Assembly: GCF_018417595.1 (NCBI RefSeq)
Contig: NZ_CP070982.1
Location: 4,515,001 to 4,579,000 of the forward strand
Origin: Pseudomonas entomophila
Lineage (GTDB): Bacteria > Pseudomonadota > Gammaproteobacteria > Pseudomonadales > Pseudomonadaceae
Direction of reading: 5' to 3'
Length of the DNA: 64,000 bases
Shown: one piece after another, positions 22,983 through 30,668 of the stretch
How the letters are laid out: each line of letters begins with the position of its first letter
Position numbering within the stretch: the first letter of the stretch is position 1
Notes under the pieces: generated by a model
What the model was told of the DNA's origin: nothing
The model's database searches: none
Seen by the model: only the letters and a program-made list of their open reading frames with translations
Program-made: the position numbers and the translations under genes

Positions 22983-23540
22983 TCAGTGCTTGTGATTGGC
23001 GGTGTTGCCGGCGGTATCGATGATCCGCCCGCCGCCATTGATGTCGCCGCTGACCAGCAGCGGGCCATTGACCGTGACCTTGCCGGTCAGGGTGATGGTC
23101 GTGGCATCGAGGGTGATGGCGCCGTCGTTGACCACCAGGGTGCTGGCACCAACCTTGATGGTCGCGTTGCCGCTGGGCAGCTGGATGTCGTAGCGCTTGG
23201 CCTGCCAGTCGTAAGCCAACGAGCCACCGTCGTCGAAGCGCCAGACCTCCACGTGATCGCGGTTGTCCGGCGCGGCGCCAGCATTGCCATAGAGGCCCGG
23301 CACGAAGGTGCCCTGGGCCGGCTCGCCACTGGGGCTGACCAGCACGCCCTGCTCGCCCAGGCTCGGTGCCCGCCAGTGGCGCGCCTTGCCGGCGGCCTGG
23401 CTGTGCCAGCGCACCCAGGCGCTGGTCCAATCGCCGTCGGAGACCCGGACGCGGGCGGCGGCGAGGTCTACCGCCACTACCGAGCAAGGGATCACCAGGC
23501 TGGCCAGCATGCGGTCGTGCATCGCCGTGGCGTAGCTCAT
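22983..23540 (-). CDS. R-tailocin spike protein V (P2 gpV)
   Basis: 185 residues. An OB-fold region (about 15-85, 'LVIPCSVVAVDLAAARVRVS') is followed by a triple beta-helix spike region with short glycine-rich repeats ('ITLDATTITLTGKVTVNGPL', 'SGDINGGGRIIDTAGNTANH'). The chain ends in His-Lys-His, the HxH motif that binds iron at the apex of P2-type spikes. It pierces the outer membrane on contraction. It overlaps the upstream gene by 4 bp. A GC-rich hairpin lies in the 82-bp gap to W. Confidence 0.92.
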   Translation of the reverse strand: MSYATAMHDRMLASLVIPCSVVAVDLAAARVRVSDGDWTSAWVRWHSQAAGKARHWRAPSLGEQGVLVSPSGEPAQGTFVPGLYGNAGAAPDNRDHVEVWRFDDGGSLAYDWQAKRYDIQLPSGNATIKVGASTLVVNDGAITLDATTITLTGKVTVNGPLLVSGDINGGGRIIDTAGNTANHKH

Positions 23541-24034
23541 ATCAAGTCCTCCGGGGCCAGATAATTGTCCTGGTTGCCAGGCCCGGTATCGGGGTCGAAG
23601 CCCAGTACCAGGCTGCCCGGCGGCTGGTCGGGCCATTGCCAGTGGGGCTCGCCCAACAGCACGGGCTGCTCCCAGGTCACCTTCCAGAGCGCGCCTTGGT
23701 ACTGGGCCTGGACGTTGCGAACTGCCTCGACGAAGTCCAGGCCCCACAACTGCTGGCGCAACAGGTCCATCAATTGCGCGGCCAGCTCAATGCCTTGCAG
23801 CCGAGCATCGGTGTTGCTCGTATCCGGTGTGATGATCGCCTCGAAGGTGACCACCAGCACCGAGCGCCCATCGCGGGGCGCGGCGTCGGCGACCATGCTG
23901 ACGATGCCGTGGCGCAGGGACGGCAGCGCCGGGTTGCCTGCCACGCCCCGGTCGGCATCGACCGTGGCCAGGTCAGGCATCGCCTTGCGGATGGACGCCG
24001 TCAAGGTCGCCTGCAAGGTAGAAAGTTCACTCAT
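23537..24034 (-). CDS. R-tailocin conserved protein upstream of the spike, function uncertain
   Basis: 165 residues at the start of the P2-like module ('MSELSTLQATLTASIRKAMP'). It contains 'VLVVTFEAIITPDTSNTDARLQG' and 'AVRNVQAQYQGALWKVTWEQ', resembling small phage tail-completion or neck-type proteins (Gp37-like). R-pyocin loci have a gene of unknown function in the same place, before V. I cannot assign it firmly. It begins inside the end of a small upstream ORF and overlaps the spike gene by 4 bp. Confidence 0.6.
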   Translation of the reverse strand: MSELSTLQATLTASIRKAMPDLATVDADRGVAGNPALPSLRHGIVSMVADAAPRDGRSVLVVTFEAIITPDTSNTDARLQGIELAAQLMDLLRQQLWGLDFVEAVRNVQAQYQGALWKVTWEQPVLLGEPHWQWPDQPPGSLVLGFDPDTGPGNQDNYLAPEDLI

Positions 24035-24092
24035 GCCGCCCCCTTGCAACCCGCTTCGGGCTGTCGAATACAGCGGCTGAACATCGAGCCAT
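24027..24092 (-). CDS. Possible 21-residue leader peptide before the R module
   Basis: ATG at 24092 with GGAGGAAGCCA directly upstream opens a 21-codon frame (MARCSAAVFDSPKRVARGRHE) whose TGA overlaps the start region of the next gene, so translation could be coupled. It begins just after the terminator-like hairpin at 24116. It may only be a ribosome-loading site that happens to have an ATG. Confidence 0.3.
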   Translation of the reverse strand: MARCSAAVFDSPKRVARGRHE

Positions 24093-24115
24093 TGGCTTCC
24101 TCCGGGCAAAAAAAT

Positions 24116-24131
24116 ACCGCCTGGCGGCGGT
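24116..24131 (-). terminator. Rho-independent terminator between F- and R-type modules
   Basis: ACCGCC-GCCA-GGCGGT followed by ATTTTTTT on the minus strand. It sits between the last F-module gene (stop at 24154) and the first R-module gene, so it should reduce transcription of the R module from upstream. Confidence 0.8.
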
Positions 24132-24153
24132 CGTTCACTTAGGTGGATGGGCA

Positions 24154-24498
24154 CTATGCCGGGCGCCGTGGGCGGTGCTGCTGGTCGGGGAAGCCCTCGG
24201 CGCCGTCCTTCCATGCCCGCAGGGCAATCCGGTAGGCGCGCCAGTCGGCGGTGGTCATGCCAGGGATGGCGGTCGGGTCGTTGTCATCGAGCATCAGCAG
24301 CTGATCGGCGACCAATTGCATTTGATCGGCGACCCACAGCCCCTCCTCGCCCTTGCGCACTGCCAATGCCTGAGCCTCGACGAAAGCCTGGTACTCGTCA
24401 TCGGAAAGCCTGACGAACCCCTCCTGAAGATGCAGGCCCAGAGTGTCTTCGTTGTAGGCGTAAATGTTTTCGGTGGTGGGGTCCTTGTAAAAAAACAT
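24154..24498 (-). CDS. F-tailocin tail fibre assembly-like protein
   Basis: 114 residues. N-terminal 'MFFYKDPTTENIYAYNEDTL', then 'LSDDEYQAFVEAQALA', and a C-terminal chaperone tail 'MTTADWRAYRIALRAWKDGA' followed by 'FPDQQHRPRRPA', the form of Tfa-like proteins. It lies 6 bases after the second fibre gene and is likely its chaperone. It is distinct from the R-module chaperone at 18956. Confidence 0.75.
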   Translation of the reverse strand: MFFYKDPTTENIYAYNEDTLGLHLQEGFVRLSDDEYQAFVEAQALAVRKGEEGLWVADQMQLVADQLLMLDDNDPTAIPGMTTADWRAYRIALRAWKDGAEGFPDQQHRPRRPA

Positions 24499-24504
24499 AT
24501 GGAT

Positions 24505-25494
24505 TCACCTTAGCTCGTTGAAAAAGACCAGGTTGGCAGTGCCGTTGGCCGCGGCAACCGAATAGGCCGCCCCCGGGGGAACCACGCAGGTGGCCGTATT
24601 GATGTACGCACCGGCAACACCCGCGTACTGGCCATGGATCGGGACGCCATTGACGTACAGGATGGCGGTGGTATTGATGCTGCTGGCCGGGCCGAACAGC
24701 GCCGAAACCTGGATGGGCCTGCCGGTGTCATTCGTGTAGTTGACACCTGCGGCACGGGCTGCAGTCATGTTCTGCCATGTCTGCCCCAGCCACGACGGCG
24801 TGGTGTTGGCCCAGGCGCGCCAGGTACTCCCGACGAGGAAGCGAACCGCTGCTTCATAGCCGGTGACGGAGTACGCGACCTGAATGGCCTCGACGCTGCC
24901 CGCTCGGCCCAGGTGCAACACCGCACCGTAGGCGATGCCTGGTGGACGATTGAGGGTGTCGTTGTTGAACCTGTAGGCGCCGCCCTTCCCTACCAGTCCA
25001 TTGAGGTCGGGGACTGTCTGTGTGTCGGCCCCGATACCGTGGTCACCCACCTTGAGCGCGCGACCCAGTGTTGTATCGAAAGTGCTGGTCGTCAGATTGG
25101 CCGCCGCCGCCGTACCAAGGTTGCTTGCGTTGGCGTGGACGGTCCACGCGGTCCAACTCGAACTGTTGACGTTGTACGCCCGTGTCGCGGACTTGCCGCT
25201 TACGACCTCGATGGCGAGTTGGGTTACGAATCCGCCCACGTTCGCCGAGGTGTGGATGAACGGGTAGGTGATGCCTGGAGGCAGATGCGCCGCTGCGCCG
25301 CTGAGCGCCGACCACCAACCGGGACCGGTAGCGTCATTGCAATCCAGGACATTACGCGTTGCCGCCAACGGGCCGGTCAGGCCGGTGTTGTCCAACACGG
25401 CGAAGTTGGCATTGATACGGGAAAAAGCCGTGCGAGCGTCGTCACCGTCAATACCGCTCGGTGGCGTGCCCAGTTTTACGGGATCGAGAGCCAT
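24505..25494 (-). CDS. F-tailocin knob-domain tail fibre, downstream copy
   Basis: 329 residues. The N-terminal segment 'KLGTPPSGIDGDDARTAFSR' (residues about 7-26) is shared with the fibre at 30668 and probably docks on the tail. Two pyocin-knob-type domains follow (about 40-115 around 'PPGITYPFIHT', and 150-240 around 'NRPPGIAYGAVLHLG'), then a C-terminal tip. Knob domains of S-type and R/F-type pyocins bind LPS or other glycans. Good ribosome site (GGAGGCTGC). It belongs with the chaperone at 24154. Confidence 0.8.
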   Translation of the reverse strand: MALDPVKLGTPPSGIDGDDARTAFSRINANFAVLDNTGLTGPLAATRNVLDCNDATGPGWWSALSGAAAHLPPGITYPFIHTSANVGGFVTQLAIEVVSGKSATRAYNVNSSSWTAWTVHANASNLGTAAAANLTTSTFDTTLGRALKVGDHGIGADTQTVPDLNGLVGKGGAYRFNNDTLNRPPGIAYGAVLHLGRAGSVEAIQVAYSVTGYEAAVRFLVGSTWRAWANTTPSWLGQTWQNMTAARAAGVNYTNDTGRPIQVSALFGPASSINTTAILYVNGVPIHGQYAGVAGAYINTATCVVPPGAAYSVAAANGTANLVFFNELR

Positions 25495-25542
25495 GCAGCC
25501 TCCTTGTTGCCAGTCAGGTTGGCCTGGGCCAACAAAATAGGT

Positions 25543-25731
25543 CTATTCCTCATCGCGGCTCTCCGGCTTCGGATACTTTTCCTTCACTCGCTTGATGCTC
25601 GAGTAAAAGGCGTCGACAACCGGAAGTTGCCCGCTGTCCATTGCATGCCACAACGCGTCGAGCTGGTCCGCCATCGAGGGATAGTCGGCGGCGCGCAGCA
25701 CCCGGTGGTCTGACCTATGCGATATCTTCAT
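25543..25731 (-). CDS. Small phage-tail-associated protein (62 aa)
   Basis: 62 residues: 'LRAADYPSMADQLDALWHAM' in the middle and 'KYPKPES' at the end. Proteins with this YPS..DQLDALW pattern accompany phage tail-tip and fibre genes; function unknown. It overlaps the end of the preceding 127-residue gene by 17 bp. The ATG at 25731 was chosen from the conserved part. Confidence 0.6.
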   Translation of the reverse strand: MKISHRSDHRVLRAADYPSMADQLDALWHAMDSGQLPVVDAFYSSIKRVKEKYPKPESRDEE

Positions 25732-26098
25732 GTATGAACCTCGCGTCCATGTAAGGCCATTGGCTGACGACGATCTCGTACCGTGCCGGGTAGTCGAACT
25801 CGACCTCGATGACCGGTGAGTCATCGGCGGTGTACTCGACCCCATCGATGGCAATCCTGGCCCCCTCAGGAACACCCTGCAGGGAATGTCCGTCGAAGGT
25901 GACCGTCATCTCAGGACGATCGACCACCTCGCGATCCTTGACATAACGGCGCACGTCATCGGTGTCGGTGTGTTCGGGTAGGTAAAGGCAGCCAGGGTAG
26001 TGCCTGGCCGCAGCCATCGGGTCCGGCCAGGCGATCACCCGCAGGATCTGGCCGGTCGTCTTGTCGTAATCGACGATCTTGATCGTTGAAAGCAGCAT
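25715..26098 (-). CDS. Conserved F-tailocin protein after gpJ (127 aa)
   Basis: 127 residues, no signal or membrane segment. Contains 'IKIVDYDKTTGQILRVIAWP' and a small beta domain 'IAIDGVEYTADDSPVIEVEF', reminiscent of a PEGA/carbohydrate-binding-like sandwich, but I do not recognise the family. The ATG at 26098 overlaps the gpJ stop as TGATG, so translation is coupled to gpJ; it may be a chaperone or tip cap of J. Confidence 0.6.
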   Translation of the reverse strand: MLLSTIKIVDYDKTTGQILRVIAWPDPMAAARHYPGCLYLPEHTDTDDVRRYVKDREVVDRPEMTVTFDGHSLQGVPEGARIAIDGVEYTADDSPVIEVEFDYPARYEIVVSQWPYMDARFIHEDIA

Positions 26099-29000
26099 CA
26101 GCGCTGTACCTCGAGAACGGTGATGGAGCGGTTGTCGCAACTCATGGACAACCCTGTCATCGCGCTGCCATTGGGGGCGGAGAACTGCAGCCGCAGCTCG
26201 TTGTAGCCGCCATACCCGGTCAGCAGGGCCGTGGTATTGAAGCTGGAGTTGGGGCTCATGGCCGGATCGCGGCCCGCTGAGCTGCAACGCCCCTGCAGCC
26301 AGACCGCGCCATTGAGCAACACCCGCCAGAAGCACCAGCCTGTCGACATCATCCCTACCTGGGCTGAAAACGTGCAGAGCTTCTCCCAGCCATTGCTGGT
26401 AAAACCAAGCGCCTGCACCTCGACCCAATTGGGCGAGCCGTGGTTGGGCGGGCTGTTGATCTGGGCGGCGGTGTAAGCCGAGTAAGGCAAGGTGACCGAG
26501 CGCCCGGCAATCTTGAGCGTGCTCACCGACAGGTCGGTGATCTTGCCGGTGTTGACCGACAGGTCCGCGATCTTGCCGGTGGTGACAGACAAGTCCGCGA
26601 TCTTCGCCTGGGTGATCGCTGCATCGGTGATCTGAGCGTTACCGATGCTGGCGGTACCGATGATCGCGTTGTTCATGAAGACCTGGCCGTTGTTGACCGC
26701 GAACACCGACTTCGGCGCGCCCCCCGGCTGATGCATCACCGCGAACCGATCAGCCAGGAACAGCACCTGGGACTGCATCCCATCAGGCGTATTCTCGACA
26801 CCGATCCCCATGCCGGCGCTGTAGTAGCGCCCGTTCGCATCCACGCCAACCTTGATGCTGCGGGTCGCCCGTACATCACCGCCCAATTTGACCAGGGCTT
26901 CGGACGTGTCCTCTACAACGGCCTTGGTTTCGCCCACCCGAGCGGTCAAGGTCTGGTTGTCACGCGCCAGTGCCGATACATCGTCGGTCAGTGCGTCCAC
27001 CGTACGGTTGACATGGGCGAGGTTACCATCGACCTGGGCCTTGACTTCGGTTACCTGCCTTGCGATCGCCCTGTCGCCCTCGCTGAGCGCGGCATACACC
27101 GACCAGGCCCCGGCATGGGCGCCGGTTTCTCCGGCGCGCCAGCCACCCGTGGTGCCGGCCATCGATGGGCTTACTGCGCTTTCAACACCCAGTACACGGC
27201 TGGCCATGGACGTGAGTTCGCCGTTGATCTCCTCGACACTGGTCTGCACGCCATCGACGCGCACGGCCAGCGCCTTCACCTGGTCGCCCAGGGAGACATA
27301 GGCTCCCATGTTTTCCCAGTAAGTGGCGTTGGCGACGGGCGTCCCTGCCGGCACATCGCCCTTGGCCCGATACAGCTTGCCTTCATGCTTGACCAGCGAC
27401 CCGGCCAGATAGACCGTATCGGCTTTCCAGTCCGGTGCGCCAGCCAGGTCGGAGAGTTGCGTGGACAACGCGTTGAGCTGGCCTTGCAAGGCGGCATCTG
27501 CAGCCTTGAACCGCTCGCTCACCGAACCTGGGCCATCGCCACTGACCTTGCCGATCTCGCTCAGTAGCTGCTTGCCCAGGTGGCTCTCGCTGATCTTGCC
27601 GTCCAGGTACTCGAGCACCGCCGAAGCATCCGCGCTCGACTGGCCGTAGACCCATTCGGACCATGGGCCGATGTTGCCGGTACGGTCCACCAGCCGCGCA
27701 CGGAAGTAACGCACCACCGCCGCGGCCATGCCCGAGTGCAGGTAGGTTGAAGTCGGGTAGGCGAACCGGCCAAGCGCGATCGGATTCTGCCCGGTGCTTT
27801 CGGACGCCATCTCGATCTGTGTGTACGCCGTATCCTCGGCGCCCTCGGGGAAGCCCCACGCCAATCGAATGGCGAAGATTTCCGATACTGGCCGCAGGAA
27901 CGCCACCGCAGGCGGGGCGCCTTCCTTGCCCTTGAGCGCGGTCAACATGGACAAGCGCCAGATCGAGGTGATCTCGCTCACGCTGATCGAGCGCACCCGG
28001 GCCAGATAGGCGCCAGCATAGATACCGACGACATCGACACTGGTGGCCCCGGTGCGCGGCAGGCTGATCCAGTTGCCGTCATCCTTGCGCCATTCCACCT
28101 CGTAAGCCACCGCGCCGGAAACCGCCGGCCAGGTGATGGTCAGGGTACTGACCGCCAGGCCCTGGCTGATGGCATGGCTGCTGGAGAGGCTGACGCTGGC
28201 CGGAGGCGGCACGAGGTTGATCGGCGTGACGCTGATCGGCCGCTCCTGCAGGCGCGCACCGGTGTCGATGTGGTCGAACTTGCTCGGGTCATACTGCACC
28301 GCGTTGATTTCGTAGATACCTGGTTCAGGGCGCGAAACACTGGTGACGCGGTACAGTGGGATGGCCAGCTCCGGCGCATCCAGGGCCCAAACCAGCTCGG
28401 CACGCGGCTTGCGGGAGTACGCGGTGGTGAGGGTTATCCGCCGCCCGACGACCGCCTCGATGGTGCGCCCTTCGCAGGTGCCATCCGGCAGGTTGAGAAT
28501 CAACCGGTCCCCAGGCTTGGCCTGGGTGTCGCGATCCAGGGTGACCTGCCGGGCAAAGCCTGTGACGAGGCGTCCGCCGACCGGGCGACCGGCCAGCAGT
28601 TCGTCGGCCACCGGGATGACGTAGCCGGGCAAGGGAATACGCCCGTCCATACCGACCCGGAAGCTGATGCCGCGGTCGCGCGAGTTGGTCAGCAGCGCCC
28701 ATTTTCCGCGGCGCTGCGCTTCGGACTCGCGGGTACAGCCAATGGCACTGAGTTCCAGCGGGTTGTCGCCGTAGCGGCGCAACAGCTTGTCGTCGGCGAC
28801 CACGGTGACATCGGTGTCGTAGTTGTTCAGTGGGTTGTCGTAGCTGACCAGCACACGGCTGTAGCGGCTGCGCTCGGAACCACTGGAATAGATGAACTTG
28901 CCGTCGACCACGTTGGCGCGGGTGTAGGCAAAGTCGAAATCGGTTGCCCGAGGCATGTCGGCCAGGCTGTACAGCTGGCCCTGGGCCCAGTAGGTCATGC

Positions 29001-30075
29001 CGCGGTAGATGCCGGCGATGTCGCGCAGCAGTGACCAGGCCTCGGCCTTGCCCTGCAGGTTGAGGTTGCAGGTGAAGCGCGGCTCCTGGCCACCCCGGCC
29101 ATCGGGCACCAGCTGGTCGCAGTACTGGGCGATCCGGTACAGCTCCCACTTGTCGACCATCCACGGCTTGATCCGCCGGCCCAAACCAAAGCGATCGTTG
29201 GTGGTGATGCCGTAGGTGACCCAGGCCGGGTTGTCGGTCCAGGCCTGCTTGAAGGTACCGTCCCAGACGCCCACGTAGCGGCGGGTCTCAGGATCGTAGT
29301 TGCTCGGCACCGGCCATTTGCGCCCCTTGCACTCGACCGTCACCGCCGGGATGTTGCGGAACTGCTCGGCGGAGAACTCCACGTACAGCAATGCGGTGTT
29401 GGGGTAGCGCAGTTTGGCGTCGATGACCTCGGTGATGCCGGCGATCTGCATGGTGTCGGCGATCTTGCCGGTGCTCTGGTTGGGCGTCAGGCGGCGTACG
29501 CGCAGGCTCCAACCGTGCTCGGCCTTGGGCAGGTCGATACGCCGGGTGCGCTCGTAGGTGCTGGTGCTCTTGCCATGCACGGCATCCTTGAGCACCTCCA
29601 CGTAGGCACCACCATCGGTGGCCACATCCACGGCGTATTCGATGCGGTAGCCGTTGACGTTGCCGGCGCTGTCCATGGCCTGCAACGCGGGCCAGGCGAA
29701 GCGCAGGCGTACCGCCGACAGGCGGGTGTCGTCGAGCGCGCGCACCCAGGGCTTGTCATGGCGCAACTCCACGCCCTGGGTGATTTCGTTGTCCACCGAC
29801 GGGATACCGGGAATGTGCGGCTGCTCAAGCGAACCTGGGCGCCACTCCCACTTGACCCCCGGGAAGTTGTAGCTGCCATTGGCATCCATCAGCGGCGTGC
29901 CGTCCAGATAGATGTCCTGGGCGCTCGGTGTACCGGCGAATTCTCCCTCACCGACGGCGATGAGCATCTTGGCGATGGCGACGGAGCGCAGGCTGTCGGG
30001 GGCCTCGACCGGTGCCTTTGGCTGTTTCTGACCACCTTTGCGACCGGTGATCACGGGTCTGTTGGTTTCGCCCAT
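26098..30075 (-). CDS. F-tailocin central tail tip / host specificity protein J (lambda gpJ)
   Basis: 1325 residues, similar in size to lambda J (1132). N-terminal 'KMLIAVGEGEFAGTPSAQDI' and 'IDAKLRYPNTALLYVEFSAE' are typical of the J hub domains; 'LLRDIAGIYRGMTYWAQGQL' (about 410-430) and fibronectin-III-like segments (about 690-880) follow, then a long helical stalk (about 950-1150) and a beta tip with near-identical repeats (IADLSVTTGK, IADLSVNTGK, ITDLSVSTLK). It seals the tail tip and determines receptor binding. CCTGGAGGAACCC fixes the ATG at 30075. A hairpin lies just upstream. Confidence 0.92.
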   Translation of the reverse strand: MGETNRPVITGRKGGQKQPKAPVEAPDSLRSVAIAKMLIAVGEGEFAGTPSAQDIYLDGTPLMDANGSYNFPGVKWEWRPGSLEQPHIPGIPSVDNEITQGVELRHDKPWVRALDDTRLSAVRLRFAWPALQAMDSAGNVNGYRIEYAVDVATDGGAYVEVLKDAVHGKSTSTYERTRRIDLPKAEHGWSLRVRRLTPNQSTGKIADTMQIAGITEVIDAKLRYPNTALLYVEFSAEQFRNIPAVTVECKGRKWPVPSNYDPETRRYVGVWDGTFKQAWTDNPAWVTYGITTNDRFGLGRRIKPWMVDKWELYRIAQYCDQLVPDGRGGQEPRFTCNLNLQGKAEAWSLLRDIAGIYRGMTYWAQGQLYSLADMPRATDFDFAYTRANVVDGKFIYSSGSERSRYSRVLVSYDNPLNNYDTDVTVVADDKLLRRYGDNPLELSAIGCTRESEAQRRGKWALLTNSRDRGISFRVGMDGRIPLPGYVIPVADELLAGRPVGGRLVTGFARQVTLDRDTQAKPGDRLILNLPDGTCEGRTIEAVVGRRITLTTAYSRKPRAELVWALDAPELAIPLYRVTSVSRPEPGIYEINAVQYDPSKFDHIDTGARLQERPISVTPINLVPPPASVSLSSSHAISQGLAVSTLTITWPAVSGAVAYEVEWRKDDGNWISLPRTGATSVDVVGIYAGAYLARVRSISVSEITSIWRLSMLTALKGKEGAPPAVAFLRPVSEIFAIRLAWGFPEGAEDTAYTQIEMASESTGQNPIALGRFAYPTSTYLHSGMAAAVVRYFRARLVDRTGNIGPWSEWVYGQSSADASAVLEYLDGKISESHLGKQLLSEIGKVSGDGPGSVSERFKAADAALQGQLNALSTQLSDLAGAPDWKADTVYLAGSLVKHEGKLYRAKGDVPAGTPVANATYWENMGAYVSLGDQVKALAVRVDGVQTSVEEINGELTSMASRVLGVESAVSPSMAGTTGGWRAGETGAHAGAWSVYAALSEGDRAIARQVTEVKAQVDGNLAHVNRTVDALTDDVSALARDNQTLTARVGETKAVVEDTSEALVKLGGDVRATRSIKVGVDANGRYYSAGMGIGVENTPDGMQSQVLFLADRFAVMHQPGGAPKSVFAVNNGQVFMNNAIIGTASIGNAQITDAAITQAKIADLSVTTGKIADLSVNTGKITDLSVSTLKIAGRSVTLPYSAYTAAQINSPPNHGSPNWVEVQALGFTSNGWEKLCTFSAQVGMMSTGWCFWRVLLNGAVWLQGRCSSAGRDPAMSPNSSFNTTALLTGYGGYNELRLQFSAPNGSAMTGLSMSCDNRSITVLEVQR

Positions 30076-30095
30076 GGGTTCCTCCAGGCGTAAAA

Positions 30096-30116
30096 AAACC
30101 GCCTTCATGGCGGTTT
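30096..30116 (-). terminator. Terminator-like hairpin between the first fibre cassette and gpJ
   Basis: AAACCGCC-ATGAA-GGCGGTTT followed by TTTT on the minus strand, immediately before the gpJ ribosome site. It is inside the operon and may reduce J relative to the tube. Confidence 0.65.
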
Positions 30117-30133
30117 GCTGTGCACCGGCGGCA

Positions 30134-30346
30134 TCACGCCAAGGTGTCGATTCGCTCACGGGCCTCGGCACGTTGGCGGGTGATTTCCTCGGGGATGACC
30201 TTGCCGGTTTCAAGCAGGCGCACCACGTACCAGTCCGTATCCTGCAACAGGCGAACATCTTCGGCCCGGCGGCTGTTGCGCATGGCCTCGTCCTGCCGCG
30301 CCTGTTGCGCCTCGGCCGTCAAGGCCTGGCTGAAATCAATGTTCAT
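30134..30346 (-). CDS. Small tail assembly chaperone-like protein (70 aa)
   Basis: 70 residues, helical, ending 'DTDWYVVRLLETGKVIPEEI' and 'TRQRAEARERIDTLA'. The 'DTDWYV..L' segment followed by an Arg/Glu helix is the C-terminal pattern of phage tail assembly chaperones. It overlaps the upstream 110-residue gene by 11 bp and is the third member of the fibre cassette between gpI and gpJ. Confidence 0.65.
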   Translation of the reverse strand: MNIDFSQALTAEAQQARQDEAMRNSRRAEDVRLLQDTDWYVVRLLETGKVIPEEITRQRAEARERIDTLA

Positions 30347-30668
30347 CGCGGCAGCGCTCCTCACTCATCGGTGTCTCGTAGGGTGGCAACGCGACGGGGC
30401 CGTCCTCGGTCACCTCCAGGGCTTCGGGAAAGCGCGTGGCCCGTGGCGCATGCATCCCATGGGGCAGCATCAGGGTCAGGTGCAGGCGCCCCTCGATGCG
30501 ACGCACATCGCCCATGAACCACGGCGCGGCGATGGCTTCGCTGGGCAGCAAGGCGCCTTCGCCCAGGGCGCGAAAATCAAACGCCTCGCCATTGAGCGTG
30601 AGCACGTCCCCCTCGACCGAAAGCGCCAGTGGCTGGTCGTGACGGACCGGAACCAGATTGATGATCAT
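30336..30668 (-). CDS. Hypothetical protein of the first fibre cassette (110 aa)
   Basis: 110 residues ('MIINLVPVRHDQPLALSVEG'), mostly beta with 'GEGALLPSEAIAAPWFMGDV' in the middle; no membrane segment. Its ATG overlaps the fibre stop as TGATG, so it is translationally coupled to the fibre and may bind it. I do not recognise the family. Confidence 0.6.
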   Translation of the reverse strand: MIINLVPVRHDQPLALSVEGDVLTLNGEAFDFRALGEGALLPSEAIAAPWFMGDVRRIEGRLHLTLMLPHGMHAPRATRFPEALEVTEDGPVALPPYETPMSEERCRDEH

